In this document: piece by piece, positions 9,669 to 19,100 of the stretch
How positions within the stretch are numbered: position 1 is the first letter of the stretch
How the letters are laid out: every line of letters starts with the position of its first letter
From: Rhodovulum sulfidophilum DSM 1374
Lineage (GTDB): Bacteria; Pseudomonadota; Alphaproteobacteria; Rhodobacterales; Rhodobacteraceae
Reading direction: 5' to 3'
Length of the DNA stretch: 64,000 nucleotides
NCBI RefSeq assembly: GCF_001633165.1
Contig: NZ_CP015419.1
Span: forward strand, 1-64,000
Position numbers and translations under genes: made by a program
The notes under the pieces: generated by a model
What the model was told of the DNA's origin: nothing
What the model saw: only the letters and a program-made list of their open reading frames with translations
Database searches by the model: none

Positions 9669-11771
9669 TCAGGACAGAAGCGCGTCGAGGGGCCGGTCGG
9701 CGGCTCCCTCGCGGGCGAAGGCGGTGCAGGTGCGGGTCACGGCGGCGACCAGCTCGGCGACGTCATCGGCGCTGTAATGGGCGTGGCGATAGCTCATCAT
9801 CATGCGCAGGCCCCGCTTGCCGCCGATCACGTCCTCGACCACCTCGAATTGCAGCCCCAGCACCGAATCGGTCTTGTCCGGGTCGACCTGGCGAAAGCGG
9901 ACCGGGCCCTCGGAGCCCTCCAGCGCGCCGTTCAGGGCGTTGCGGGCATGGATCTGGATGAAGACCTCGAACATATGCGCGCCGGGGGCGGCGGTGCCGT
10001 CGGACAGCCTTTCCTCGACCAGATCGATGGGGATCTCGCAATGGGGCAGCGAGCCGTTGATCATGTCGCGCACGGTGCCGATCAGGGCGCGCGGGGTCAG
10101 ATGGCCGGGCGCGCGCAGGCAATGCGCGGTGACGGTGGTGAAATAGCCGATCGTGTCGAAATAATCGGGATCGGTCCGGCCCGAGGCCGAGGTCCCGACG
10201 GTCAGCGCATCCAGCCCAGCAAGCCGTTGCAGTGCCACTGAAATCGCCGCGTAGACGGTGTTGAAAAGCGAGGCCGAACAGGCCTTGGACAGGGCATAGA
10301 GCCCATCCGAGACATGGGGCTCCAGCGCGATCTCGCACCATGCGCCCCCCGCATCATTGGCGGCGTCAGGATTCTGGGGCAGCGGCGGCGCATCGGGACG
10401 GCGGATCGGGCAGGGCGGAGGCGCGTCGCTGAGCGCATCGAGCCAGTAACTCAGGGCGCGCGGATCGGGGCCTCTGGCAGCCTGGCGGCGGGCGAAGGCG
10501 TGGAAGGGCGCGGCAGGCGCGGCCCAGAGCGGCGGCCGCCCCGCCGCGCGGGCGGCATAGGCGCGGGCCAGTTCGTCCATCATCAGGTTGACCGACCACT
10601 CGTCCAGCACGACGTGGTGGAAGAGAAATGACAAAAGCTGCCCCTCGCCGGTCCGAATGAAGCGGAGCCTGACCGGCAGCTCGCGGGCCAGGTCGAAATC
10701 ATGGGCGGCCTCGGCGGCCAGAACCGGAGCCGGATCCTCGACATCGCCCGAGGGCATGAACCAGCCCATGCGGTCGAGCTCTGCCATCGGCACGGCCTCC
10801 TGAAGGACCCCGTCGGGGCTGTCTGCGAACCGGCTGCGCAGGGCCGGGTGACGCTCCATCACGTCGCGAAAGGCGGTGGCAAAGACCGTCTCGTCGACCG
10901 GGTCGAGGAAACGCAGGACGAAGGGGATGTTGAAGATCGGGCCGAAGCCGAGCGCCTCGTAGATCTTCCACAACGAGGCCTGGGCCAGGGAAAGCGGCGC
11001 CCGGTCCGCGGGGGCTGCGGAACGGTCGGGCGCCGCCGCGAGGCCGGTCCCGCTCCGGCGCGCCAGCGGGGCCAGCGCCGCCGCCGTGGGATGGAGGAAG
11101 AGATCGTTCAGGCGCAGCTCGATCCCGTGGGTCGCGGCCAGCCGGCCGATGATCCGGGTGGCGGTCAGGGAGTGCCCGCCCATGTCGAAGAAATCGCAAT
11201 CGGCCGTCATCTGCGGCGCTTCCAGCGCGCTGCGGAACTCGGCGAGGATGAGCCGGGTGATGTCGTCCCCAGGCCCGGTCTCGCCTGCCAGGGCGGGCTC
11301 CGCCCCGGGGATCAGCTCGGCCAGCAACGTGGCGCTGTCGGGCAGATCGTCGGCCACCGGATGGCGGATCAGGGCCAGCCGCGCGGCACCGGGGGCCAGG
11401 ACCAGCACGACGCGCAAAGGCGGCTGGCGCGACAGGTCCCAGGGCGCGGCGGCGCAGGTGTCAATGACAGGGCCGATCCCGTCCGCGCTTGCGGCCCAGC
11501 GGAGGCGCAGGTCGGGACGCCCCCGGCCGGGCCCCACCAGAAGCCCGCTGGCATCGTCGAAGCGGTAGAGCCGCGTCAGCTCGGCCCGCCCGGCCAGCGC
11601 CTCGGCAATGGCGACGACTACCGCGCCCGGTTCCAGATGATCGGGCAGTGAAACCTGCGCGATCCGGGGGGCGAGCCCGTCTTCGGATTGCTGATGCGCC
11701 AACCAGGCCCGTCCCTCGCCGGGCCGGGACGGGCGGCTGGGCAGGGCCTGTTCCGGGCCATGGGTGGTCAT
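9669..11771 (-). CDS. NRPS protein C(truncated)-PCP-C, equivalent to the C-terminal part of VibF
   Basis: A 700-residue NRPS component. Residues ~10-150 resemble the first half of a condensation domain, but the HHxxxDG region reads RHPVADDLPDS and the second half is missing, so it is probably inactive. A normal peptidyl carrier follows, with the attachment serine in FFDMGGHSLTA near residue 199. A full condensation domain follows with FLFHHVVLDEWS near residue 384. VibF is Cy-Cy-A-C-PCP-C, and this protein supplies the last three parts. It would carry the amino acid activated by the Cy-Cy-A protein and join the DHB-oxazoline to the polyamine. Start: ATG at 11771 with a perfect AAGGAGG site. 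It sits between fecD and fecE genes in one operon. Confidence 0.85.
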   Translation of the reverse strand: MTTHGPEQALPSRPSRPGEGRAWLAHQQSEDGLAPRIAQVSLPDHLEPGAVVVAIAEALAGRAELTRLYRFDDASGLLVGPGRGRPDLRLRWAASADGIGPVIDTCAAAPWDLSRQPPLRVVLVLAPGAARLALIRHPVADDLPDSATLLAELIPGAEPALAGETGPGDDITRLILAEFRSALEAPQMTADCDFFDMGGHSLTATRIIGRLAATHGIELRLNDLFLHPTAAALAPLARRSGTGLAAAPDRSAAPADRAPLSLAQASLWKIYEALGFGPIFNIPFVLRFLDPVDETVFATAFRDVMERHPALRSRFADSPDGVLQEAVPMAELDRMGWFMPSGDVEDPAPVLAAEAAHDFDLARELPVRLRFIRTGEGQLLSFLFHHVVLDEWSVNLMMDELARAYAARAAGRPPLWAAPAAPFHAFARRQAARGPDPRALSYWLDALSDAPPPCPIRRPDAPPLPQNPDAANDAGGAWCEIALEPHVSDGLYALSKACSASLFNTVYAAISVALQRLAGLDALTVGTSASGRTDPDYFDTIGYFTTVTAHCLRAPGHLTPRALIGTVRDMINGSLPHCEIPIDLVEERLSDGTAAPGAHMFEVFIQIHARNALNGALEGSEGPVRFRQVDPDKTDSVLGLQFEVVEDVIGGKRGLRMMMSYRHAHYSADDVAELVAAVTRTCTAFAREGAADRPLDALLS

Positions 11772-11803
11772 GCTCTGTCCTCCTTGCTGGGATGGGGCAT
11801 CGC

Positions 11804-12844
11804 CTATCCCCGCCGTCTTTTGCGGGTCAGCAGCCAGATCAGGTAAAGCCCGCCGATGACGCCCGTGACCTGACCGATAGGCAGGATCGCGCCCCAGGGC
11901 GCGACGCGGCTGAGAAGATCCGCGCCCAGCATCAGCGCGGCCCCCATCAGCGCGGCGCCGATCAGGGGCTGATCGGGCATGCGGGCGAGCCTGCGGACCA
12001 GTTGCGGGGCGGCAAGGGCCACGAAGGCGATGGGGCCCGCCGCCGCCGTGGCCAGCGCCGCCAGCGTCACGGCGCCCGCCAGCATCCGGCGGCGCGCCTG
12101 CTCGACCGGCACCCCCAGGGGGCCCGCCAGATCGTCGCCCATGGCCATCAGCCCCAGCGGGCGCATCCCCAGCAGAAGCGGCGGCATCAGCAGCCCCAGC
12201 CCCAGCCAGAGCGGCCAGACATGGCCCCAGCTCCGACCCTCGACCGAGCCGGCAAGCCACAGGTTGCCGGAAATCGCGGCGTCGAGGTCTCCGCGCACCA
12301 GCAGAAGCGCGTTGAAGGCGCTGAGGATCGCGCCGACGCCGATGCCGGTCAGAACCAGCCGGTAGGCACCGACCCGCCCGTCCTTGCGCGCCAGAAGATA
12401 GACGCAGATCCCGGTCAGAAGCGCGCCCGCCAGCGCCGCGGGCACCACGCCCGCCCCGGACCCGCCGAACCCGATGATCCAGACCAGCGCGCCGCTGGCC
12501 GCGCCCGCGGTGAAGCCGATCACGTCGGGCGAGCCCAGCGGGTTCCGGGACACCGTCTGGAAGATCGCGCCCGAGGCCCCCAGCGCCGCCCCCGCGCCCA
12601 GCGTCACCAGAAGACGCGGCAGGCGGATATCCATCACCACATGGTCCAGCATCCGAGAGGGCGCCTCGCCCGCCAGCACCTGCCAGATCTCGGCCGGGCC
12701 GATGGCGATCCGCCCGAGCCGCAGCGAGACGAGCGCCCCCGCCGCGATCAGGAGCGCCAGCGCGAGGTTCACCCAAAGCGCCCGCCGCCCGCTCCGGAGC
12801 GACAGGCCGCGCCAGCGCCAGACGATATGCGCGGCCCCGCTCAC
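11804..12844 (-). CDS. Ferric-siderophore ABC transporter permease (FecD/FepG family)
   Basis: This 346-residue permease of the FecCD family has about nine or ten hydrophobic segments. The signature regions LPRLLVTLGAGAALGASGAIFQTVSRNPLGSPDVIGF and GPIAFVALAAPQLVRRL are visible; the latter forms the ATPase-coupling region. It starts with a GTG at 12844 that overlaps the stop of the upstream permease gene (GTGA). It pairs with that permease as the membrane channel for the ferric siderophore delivered by the binding protein at 13838. Confidence 0.9.
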   Translation of the reverse strand: MSGAAHIVWRWRGLSLRSGRRALWVNLALALLIAAGALVSLRLGRIAIGPAEIWQVLAGEAPSRMLDHVVMDIRLPRLLVTLGAGAALGASGAIFQTVSRNPLGSPDVIGFTAGAASGALVWIIGFGGSGAGVVPAALAGALLTGICVYLLARKDGRVGAYRLVLTGIGVGAILSAFNALLLVRGDLDAAISGNLWLAGSVEGRSWGHVWPLWLGLGLLMPPLLLGMRPLGLMAMGDDLAGPLGVPVEQARRRMLAGAVTLAALATAAAGPIAFVALAAPQLVRRLARMPDQPLIGAALMGAALMLGADLLSRVAPWGAILPIGQVTGVIGGLYLIWLLTRKRRRG

Positions 12845-13833
12845 AGCGCGTTCATCCGCATCCGGCGGGCAAGGGCCACGAAGACCGGACCGCCGATCAG
12901 CGCGGCCATGATGCCGACATCGATCTGGGTCGGCCCGCCGATCACCCGCCCGGCCAGATCGGCAATGCCGACAAGCGCGCCGCCGAGGATCATCGAGGCC
13001 AGCAGAAGCCCGCGATGGGCGGGACCGACGATGTGGCGCGCGAGATGCGGGGCCGAGAGCCCGACAAAGGTGATGGGACCCGCCGCCGCCGTCGCAACCC
13101 CGCTAAGCACCACGATCACGCCCGCGGCGGCCAGCCAGATCCGGCGCGGATCGGCCCCGAGGCTCTGGCCGAAATCCTGCCCCAGCGCCAGCGCATCAAG
13201 CGGCCGCGCCAGCGCCAGCGCGGCCAGAGCGCCAAGGGCCACGAGGGCCGCGGCCGGCCCCAGCACCTGCCAGTCGCGCCCCTGCAGCGAGCCCACCGCC
13301 CAGTGGCGGAACTGGTCGAAGACATGGGCCTCGACATTGACGGTGACGAGCCGGGTCAGGGTCAGAAGCACGATCGACAGCGCCGCCCCCGCCAGCACCA
13401 GCCTGACCGGGTCCCGGGTCCGGGCCATGCCGCCAAGGGCGAAGACCGCCGCGCCGCCAAGCCCCGCGCCGCCGATCCCCGCCCAGAGCGAGCCTCCGAT
13501 ATCGATCCGCCCGGTCAGCGCGATCAGGCAGACGATGGCCAGCGTCGCCCCGGCCGAGACCCCCAGAAGCCCCGGATCGGCCAGCGGGTTGCGGGTCAGC
13601 GTCTGCATCATCGCCCCAGCCGCCCCGAGTGCGGCCCCCACCACCAGCGCCAGCAGGGCGCGCGGCAGGCGCTGCTCGCGCACCAGAAGATGCGCGCCGT
13701 CGGTCGGGTCGAACCGAAGCAGGGCCTCCAGCGTGACATCGGGCGTGATCTCGCGCGGGCCGAAAAACAGGCTTGCCAGCGTCACCGCCACCAACAGCCC
13801 GAGCGTCGGCCAAAGCCGTCTTGTGCGGGCCAC
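12841..13833 (-). CDS. Ferric-siderophore ABC transporter permease (FecC/FepD family)
   Basis: This 330-residue FecCD-family permease shows LPRALLALVVGAALGAAGAMMQTLTRNPLADPGLLGV and GPITFVGLSAPHLARHIVGPAHR, with multiple membrane helices. I chose the GTG at 13833, which gives a normal N-terminus just after the binding-protein stop at 13838. The frame remains open further upstream but there overlaps the binding-protein gene. It forms a heterodimer with the permease encoded next to it. Confidence 0.9.
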   Translation of the reverse strand: MARTRRLWPTLGLLVAVTLASLFFGPREITPDVTLEALLRFDPTDGAHLLVREQRLPRALLALVVGAALGAAGAMMQTLTRNPLADPGLLGVSAGATLAIVCLIALTGRIDIGGSLWAGIGGAGLGGAAVFALGGMARTRDPVRLVLAGAALSIVLLTLTRLVTVNVEAHVFDQFRHWAVGSLQGRDWQVLGPAAALVALGALAALALARPLDALALGQDFGQSLGADPRRIWLAAAGVIVVLSGVATAAAGPITFVGLSAPHLARHIVGPAHRGLLLASMILGGALVGIADLAGRVIGGPTQIDVGIMAALIGGPVFVALARRMRMNAL

Positions 13834-13837
13834 GGGC

Positions 13838-14773
13838 TCAGGCCCCGCCGAACTGGCGGGCGATGCCGTCGACGACCTCGCGGGCGCTGTAATAGTCGAT
13901 GCGGAACGAGTTCTTCCCCAGCCCGTAGACCTGTCCGCGCTGCACCGAGGGCAGGTTGGCCAGGATCGGGTCGGCCATGAAGCGCGCGGCATCGGCCTTT
14001 GTGCCCGCCAGCAGGAAGGTGGTCTCGGCTCTCAGCTGGGTCAGATGCTCGTAGGAGGCGCGCACCACATCGGCCGAGGCGGGCATCGAGGCGCTTTGCC
14101 AGCCGGTCGGCGGGTCTTCGAGATCGAAGCCCAGCCCGGTCAGCAGGCGGCCATGGGCGCCCTTGGCGCGGGCGATGGGGTTGGGCGCGCCGGGGCCGTT
14201 ATAGCTGACGATATTGGCGCGGCCGTCGGGCAGGGTCAGGGTGGCGCGGGTGGCGTCGAGCGTCTCGGCAAAGCCCGTCAGCAGGGCCTCCGCCTCGGCC
14301 TCGCGGCCGGTGGCTTGGGCAAGCCTTCTGGTCAGATTTTCCCAGGCCATCGCACCGTAATCGAGCACCAGCACGGGGGCCACCTCGGCCAGGGCCGCAC
14401 GCTGCGCCAGCGCGGAATCGGCGCCGCCCGCCGAGACCACGATCAGGTCGGGCTCCAGCGCCCAGGCGGCTTCGAGGTCGATCGAGCCCGCGCGCCAGAG
14501 CTTCTCGACGCCGCGGGCCCGGGCCTCGGCCTGCCACTGGTCGAAGAAGGCCCCGCGCACGGTGGTGGCGCTGGCGATTACCGGTGCGCCGATGGCCAGC
14601 AGGCTGCCGGTCAGCGTGACCGAAGTCGACAGGATCCGGGCAGGCGCCCGGGGCAGGGCGGTTTCGCTGCCATCGGCATTGGTCAGGCGGCGCGGCCAGC
14701 CCGTGACGGCCCCGACGGAGCTGCCAAGTGCTGCGGCGCAGGTGGCGAGGGTCAGGAAGGAACGGCGGTTCAT
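13838..14773 (-). CDS. Periplasmic ferric-siderophore binding protein (FepB/FatB-like, Tat signal)
   Basis: This 311-residue solute-binding protein of the iron-chelate class has an N-terminal NRRSFLTLATCAAALGSS, a twin-arginine signal peptide, suggesting export in folded form. The body has the two-lobe pattern of class III binding proteins (RILSTSVTLTGSLLAIGAPV; EPDLIVVSAGGADS; a long connecting helix). Its ATG overlaps the stop of the VibH-like gene (ATGA). The context predicts binding of the locus's own ferric catecholate. Confidence 0.88.
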   Translation of the reverse strand: MNRRSFLTLATCAAALGSSVGAVTGWPRRLTNADGSETALPRAPARILSTSVTLTGSLLAIGAPVIASATTVRGAFFDQWQAEARARGVEKLWRAGSIDLEAAWALEPDLIVVSAGGADSALAQRAALAEVAPVLVLDYGAMAWENLTRRLAQATGREAEAEALLTGFAETLDATRATLTLPDGRANIVSYNGPGAPNPIARAKGAHGRLLTGLGFDLEDPPTGWQSASMPASADVVRASYEHLTQLRAETTFLLAGTKADAARFMADPILANLPSVQRGQVYGLGKNSFRIDYYSAREVVDGIARQFGGA

Positions 14774-16158
14774 GTCTTCTCCTGTCGGCTGGCAATGGGG
14801 CGAGCGGTACGGGGGGTGTGGCATGGCGCGGGACCGGCGGGGCGCTCTGCAAGCAGATCCGCGAGGGGACGGTCCCGCGCGCCCGGGGCGCAGGCGCGCG
14901 CAAGGAAGGGGACAAGCGTGCGGGCGGCGGCGGCGACCTCCTTGGCCGCGGCGGGATCGGCGTCGATCGACAAGGCCAGATCCGAGCCGTCGGTGCGGGC
15001 GCTCCAGGTCAGGTTGAAGCCATCGCCGGGACCGGCGGCCAGCACCTCGCTGCGGGCGGTGCAACCGGGGAATTCGGGCGGATCGAAGGGCAGCACATTG
15101 ACCAGCGGCGAGAAGAAGAACCGCTCGCCCGCGCGCAGGCCGCGATCGGCGGCCAGCTGTTCGACCCGGTAGCGGCCGTGGCGGCGCAGCCCGCGCAGCG
15201 CGCGCCCGCTGCGCGCGAGATAGGCACCCAGCGTTTCCCCGTGCCGGTGCGAGACGATCAGGGGCAGGATGTTCACCACCATCGCCGGAATGGCGGCGGC
15301 GACGCTGCCCAGACGGCTTTGATAGGGCAGCCAGACCGGCAGGCCCGGCGCGCCCTCGGGGCGATCGCGCGCGATCCAGGCGGCGCTGAGCAGGGTCAGA
15401 AGGTCGGGCCAGCCCATCTCCGCCGCGCGGGCCGCCCGCTGCAGCTGGCCGTCCAGCCCTGCAGGCAGGTCGGGTGCGGCGGCAACCGGCGTGGGGGCGT
15501 AGTCCTCGGCCCCCTTGGGCAGCACGATCAGGTCGGGGATGTCGCGCAGGACCTCGGCCCAGTGGGCCCGGTCGCGGTCATGGCGGGGGCCCGCGCGATA
15601 GACGGTTTCCTCCTCGAGGTAGCGGGCGAAGGGCAGGAACGGTCCGGGACCCGCGCATTGGCCGAGAGCCTCGGCGTAAAGCGCCCCAGCGCGCCGCTCG
15701 ATCAGCGACACGCCGTAGCCGTCCAGCACGATATGGTGGCCGCGCAGGTACCACAGCCAGCGGCGCGGCCCCACCCGCAACAGCCAGAGCGCGGCAAGCG
15801 GGTCGCGTTCCAGGTCGATGGGCCGGGCGATGTCATCTGCCATCATCCGGCGGGCGCGGGCCTCGGGATCGGCGGTGCCCCGCAGGTCTTGCACGCGCAC
15901 CGCCGGAACGCCACCGGGATCGACCCGCTGGCGCGGCCCGCCCGGCCCGTCGCGAAAACGCAGCGCCAGCACCTCGGCCTCGCGCGCAAGCCGGGACAGG
16001 GCGGCGACAAGGGCGATCTCCTCCGCCGCGCCCTCGATCTCGATGCAATGGGCCACGGTGGAGAGCGGCCGGTCCGGGTGAAAGCGGAACTCCTCCCAGA
16101 AATCGAGCTGGGCGAGGGTCAGCTCCAGCCAGGCGGCGCCCCGGGGCTCTGCGGTCAT
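14770..16158 (-). CDS. Free-standing condensation enzyme (VibH-like amide synthase)
   Basis: This 462-residue protein consists of a single NRPS condensation domain. The catalytic motif GHHIVLDGYG (HHxxxDG intact) lies near residue 138, and later core regions such as FFFSPLVNVLPF are present. There is no adenylation or carrier domain. VibH is the known precedent: it joins carrier-bound DHB to a primary amine of norspermidine. By analogy this enzyme should acylate a polyamine (spermidine or norspermidine; the sequence does not say which) using DHB from the free aryl carrier at 22319. It is translationally coupled on both sides by ATGA overlaps, to the NRPS upstream and the binding protein downstream. 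Confidence 0.85.
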   Translation of the reverse strand: MTAEPRGAAWLELTLAQLDFWEEFRFHPDRPLSTVAHCIEIEGAAEEIALVAALSRLAREAEVLALRFRDGPGGPRQRVDPGGVPAVRVQDLRGTADPEARARRMMADDIARPIDLERDPLAALWLLRVGPRRWLWYLRGHHIVLDGYGVSLIERRAGALYAEALGQCAGPGPFLPFARYLEEETVYRAGPRHDRDRAHWAEVLRDIPDLIVLPKGAEDYAPTPVAAAPDLPAGLDGQLQRAARAAEMGWPDLLTLLSAAWIARDRPEGAPGLPVWLPYQSRLGSVAAAIPAMVVNILPLIVSHRHGETLGAYLARSGRALRGLRRHGRYRVEQLAADRGLRAGERFFFSPLVNVLPFDPPEFPGCTARSEVLAAGPGDGFNLTWSARTDGSDLALSIDADPAAAKEVAAAARTLVPFLARACAPGARDRPLADLLAERPAGPAPCHTPRTARPIASRQEKT

Positions 16159-19100
16159 CCCAGATCCTCCGGTTCGGGGCGGGGCGGGATCAGCTGCGCA
16201 GCCTGCCGGGCGGTGCGTGCCGGGATCAGCCGGGAGGGGCGCAGCGCCGTGCCGAAGCGGGCATTCAGCGCCGCGGCCACAGGGATCAGGTGCCCGGGCA
16301 GCAGACCCAGTTCGATCAGCGGACTGTCGATGGTGGCCTCGGGGTCCGGGCCGGTCTGCCGCAGGTAGATGTCGAGGACCTCCCGGCCCAGCCCGTCCGG
16401 GCATGGCGCGGTGGGGGACAGGGCCAGCGCCCGGGCGGCGGCGCGGTCGGGCTTGCCGTTGGACGAGAGCGGCAGCGCCGCCACGGCCAGGAACCGGTCG
16501 GGCAGATGCGATTGCGGCAGCCGACCGCGCAGCCAGGCGCGCAGCTCCGCGGCGCCGGGGGGCTGGCCGTCGCGCGCCGCATAAAGCGCGACCAGCGTGG
16601 TCTCGCGCCCGTCGCCGGGGGCCAGATCGACCACCATGGCCTGGGACAGGGCGGGGTGATCGGCCAGCGCGGCCTCGATCTCGCCAAGGCTCACGCGGAC
16701 GCCACGCACCTTGACATAGCCGCCCACCCTGCCGGCAAACAGGATCTGTCCCGGCCGGTCGGCGGACCATTGGCCCAGATCGCCGGTGCGGAAGGCGCGA
16801 CGGGGCGTGCCGTCCGGGTCGGGCAGGGTGACGAAACCGTCCTGGCTCAGGCCGCCCGCCTCCAGATAGCCCAGCGACAGGCAGTCGCCCGTGGTGTGGA
16901 TGCGCCCGGTGACGCCGGGCGGGCAGGGCTCTCCCAGCGGGTTGCAGATCCGGTACCCGGCCCCGTCGAGCGGGCGCCCATAGGGCACGGGGGCAGTCCC
17001 GCTGGCAGACATGTCGTCAGCCGCGGAAACGATCTCGGGCCCGATCTCGTGCCAGATGCTCCAGATCGTGGTTTCGGTGGGGCCGCCCAGCGAGATCAGC
17101 CGCGCGGCGGGGCAGAGCCTGCGCAGCTCCGCCACGGTGGCGGGCTTGATGTAGTCGCCGCCCTGGGCGATCAGGCGCAGGCTGTCGATCTGTCCGGGCC
17201 GGGCGCAGGCCAGCAGCATCTCCACGATCGCCGGCACCGACACCCAAAGCGTCACCCGGTGCCGCGCGACCAGCCGGGCCCATTCCATCGCGTCCTTTTC
17301 ATGTCCGGCGGCGGGCAGCACCACACAGGCCCCAGCCGCAAGCCCGCCGAAAATATCGAAAAGCGACATGTCGTGATGCAGAGGCGTGACCGAGATCAGC
17401 ACGTCCTCCGGGCCCGGCTTCCAGGCCGAAAGGGTCTGGTCCAGAACATTGGCGGTGGCGCGGTTGGACAGCACCACGCATTTGGGCGCGCCGGTGGTGC
17501 CCGAGGTGAAGAGGTAATAGCCCGGCCCGGTATCGAGACTGCGCAGGCGCAGAATGGCCGCGTCCGGAAGCGCGCCGCCGGGCCGCGGCAGATCGCCGGG
17601 ACGCAGACAGGGCCGGCCCGGCAGATCCTCGCCCGAGACGACCAGCGCGGGCGCGGCACGGTCCAGCAGATACTCCCGGCGGGCGGGCGGCGCGGCGGCG
17701 TCGATCGGCGCCCAGACGATCCCGGCCAGGGCGGCGGCCAGTTGCAGGACCACGTGATCGATCCCGCGCGGCAGATGGATGGCCAGCACGTCGCCGGGGC
17801 CCATCCCCTGCGCGGCGAGCCCCGCAAGGGCGGCGGTGACCCGCGCGCGGAGCGCAGGGTAGTCGAGCCTCTCTTCGCCGCAGATCAGCGCGGGTCCGCG
17901 CGCGCGGTCCAGGGCTTCGGCGATCCGCAGCAGATGGGGGGCAGGATCGGCCACATGGGGGCTTTGCGGCGGCAGCTCTACCGGGACCAGCGGATCGGGC
18001 AGGCTCAGCTCGCCGGTCCGGGCCATGGTTTCCAGCGCGCGCAGGCTGGCATCCAGAATGGCCTTGACGGTCGCTGGGTCAAGGACGCCCTCGGCATGGT
18101 CGGCGGCGATCTCGATCCCGCCGCCGGGCGCGCGCATCAGGCGCATGTCCAGCGCGACCTGGGGCGTCTGGGTCAACCCGTCCACCTGGCGCATCGGCGC
18201 GCCCATGGGCGGCGCCTGCCAGTCCAGCCCGTTGGTCAGCACCACCGGCAGGGCCAGCGGCCCGCCGGTCTGACCCATGAGCTGGCGTGCCAGATCGACC
18301 CCGGAAAAGCCCATATGCCCGAGCCCCGCCATGGTCTGCGCCTGAAGCGCCGCGGCCCGCTCGCGCGGGGTGCCAGAGGTCGCGTTATGGTCGATCACGA
18401 TGAAGGACGAGCGGTTGCCCAGGTCCTCGCGGTCAAGCGCCGGGGCCGTGGGCAGGCCCGCGCAGATCCTCAGATCCGGGGTGAAGCGGGCCAGCACCTC
18501 GAGGATCGCAAAGCCCAAAACCGTGTTCAGGAACAGCCCCTCGCGCGCGGCGGCGCGGCGCAGCGGGCGGATCAGCTCGGGCGCAAGGATCCGCGAGGCA
18601 CGCCGGTAGCGCGCCGGTCCCGGCCGGTCGGGCGGTCTGCGCCAGGGCAGGCGCGGGGCGCTTTCGACGCGGGCCAGGGCTCCGGCCCAATAGGCGGCAT
18701 CGGCGGCACGCTCGGCAGCCGGAACCGGTTGCGGAACGGGCAGGGGTGCCGAGGCGGGCCGGGCGGGCGGCGGGTCCGTCGCGAAAAGCTCGGCACAGAT
18801 CTGGGCGATGGCGGGCCCGTCCAGCGCGAGGGCGTCGAACTTGACGGCCAGCGCGTCCTCCTGCCCCTCGGGCAGGAGCAGGGCGCGAACCTGCCAGAGC
18901 GGGCCGTCCAGAGGGCAGGGGCTGCGGGCGAAGTCCTGCCAGAGCGCTTGCAGCCGGGCCTCGGCATCGGGCGCGGCACGCAGATCGCGGGTCAGCAGCG
19001 GCAGCCCGGGTCGCCGGGCCAGGTATTGCCGTCCGGCGCTGGCGTCGATGCGCAGCCCCAGCGCCGGATGGGCAGCGCAAAGCGCCTGAAGCCGCGCGCG

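Noticed and set aside
9669..12776. Extending the C-PCP-C NRPS protein to 1035 residues
   Set aside because: The extra N-terminal part is the FecD permease gene read in another frame. The ATG at 11771 has a perfect ribosome site and starts the true protein.
11489..15172. A 1227-codon plus-strand open frame
   Set aside because: It runs antisense to permease, binding-protein and VibH-like genes whose motifs are all intact, and shows no family features of its own.
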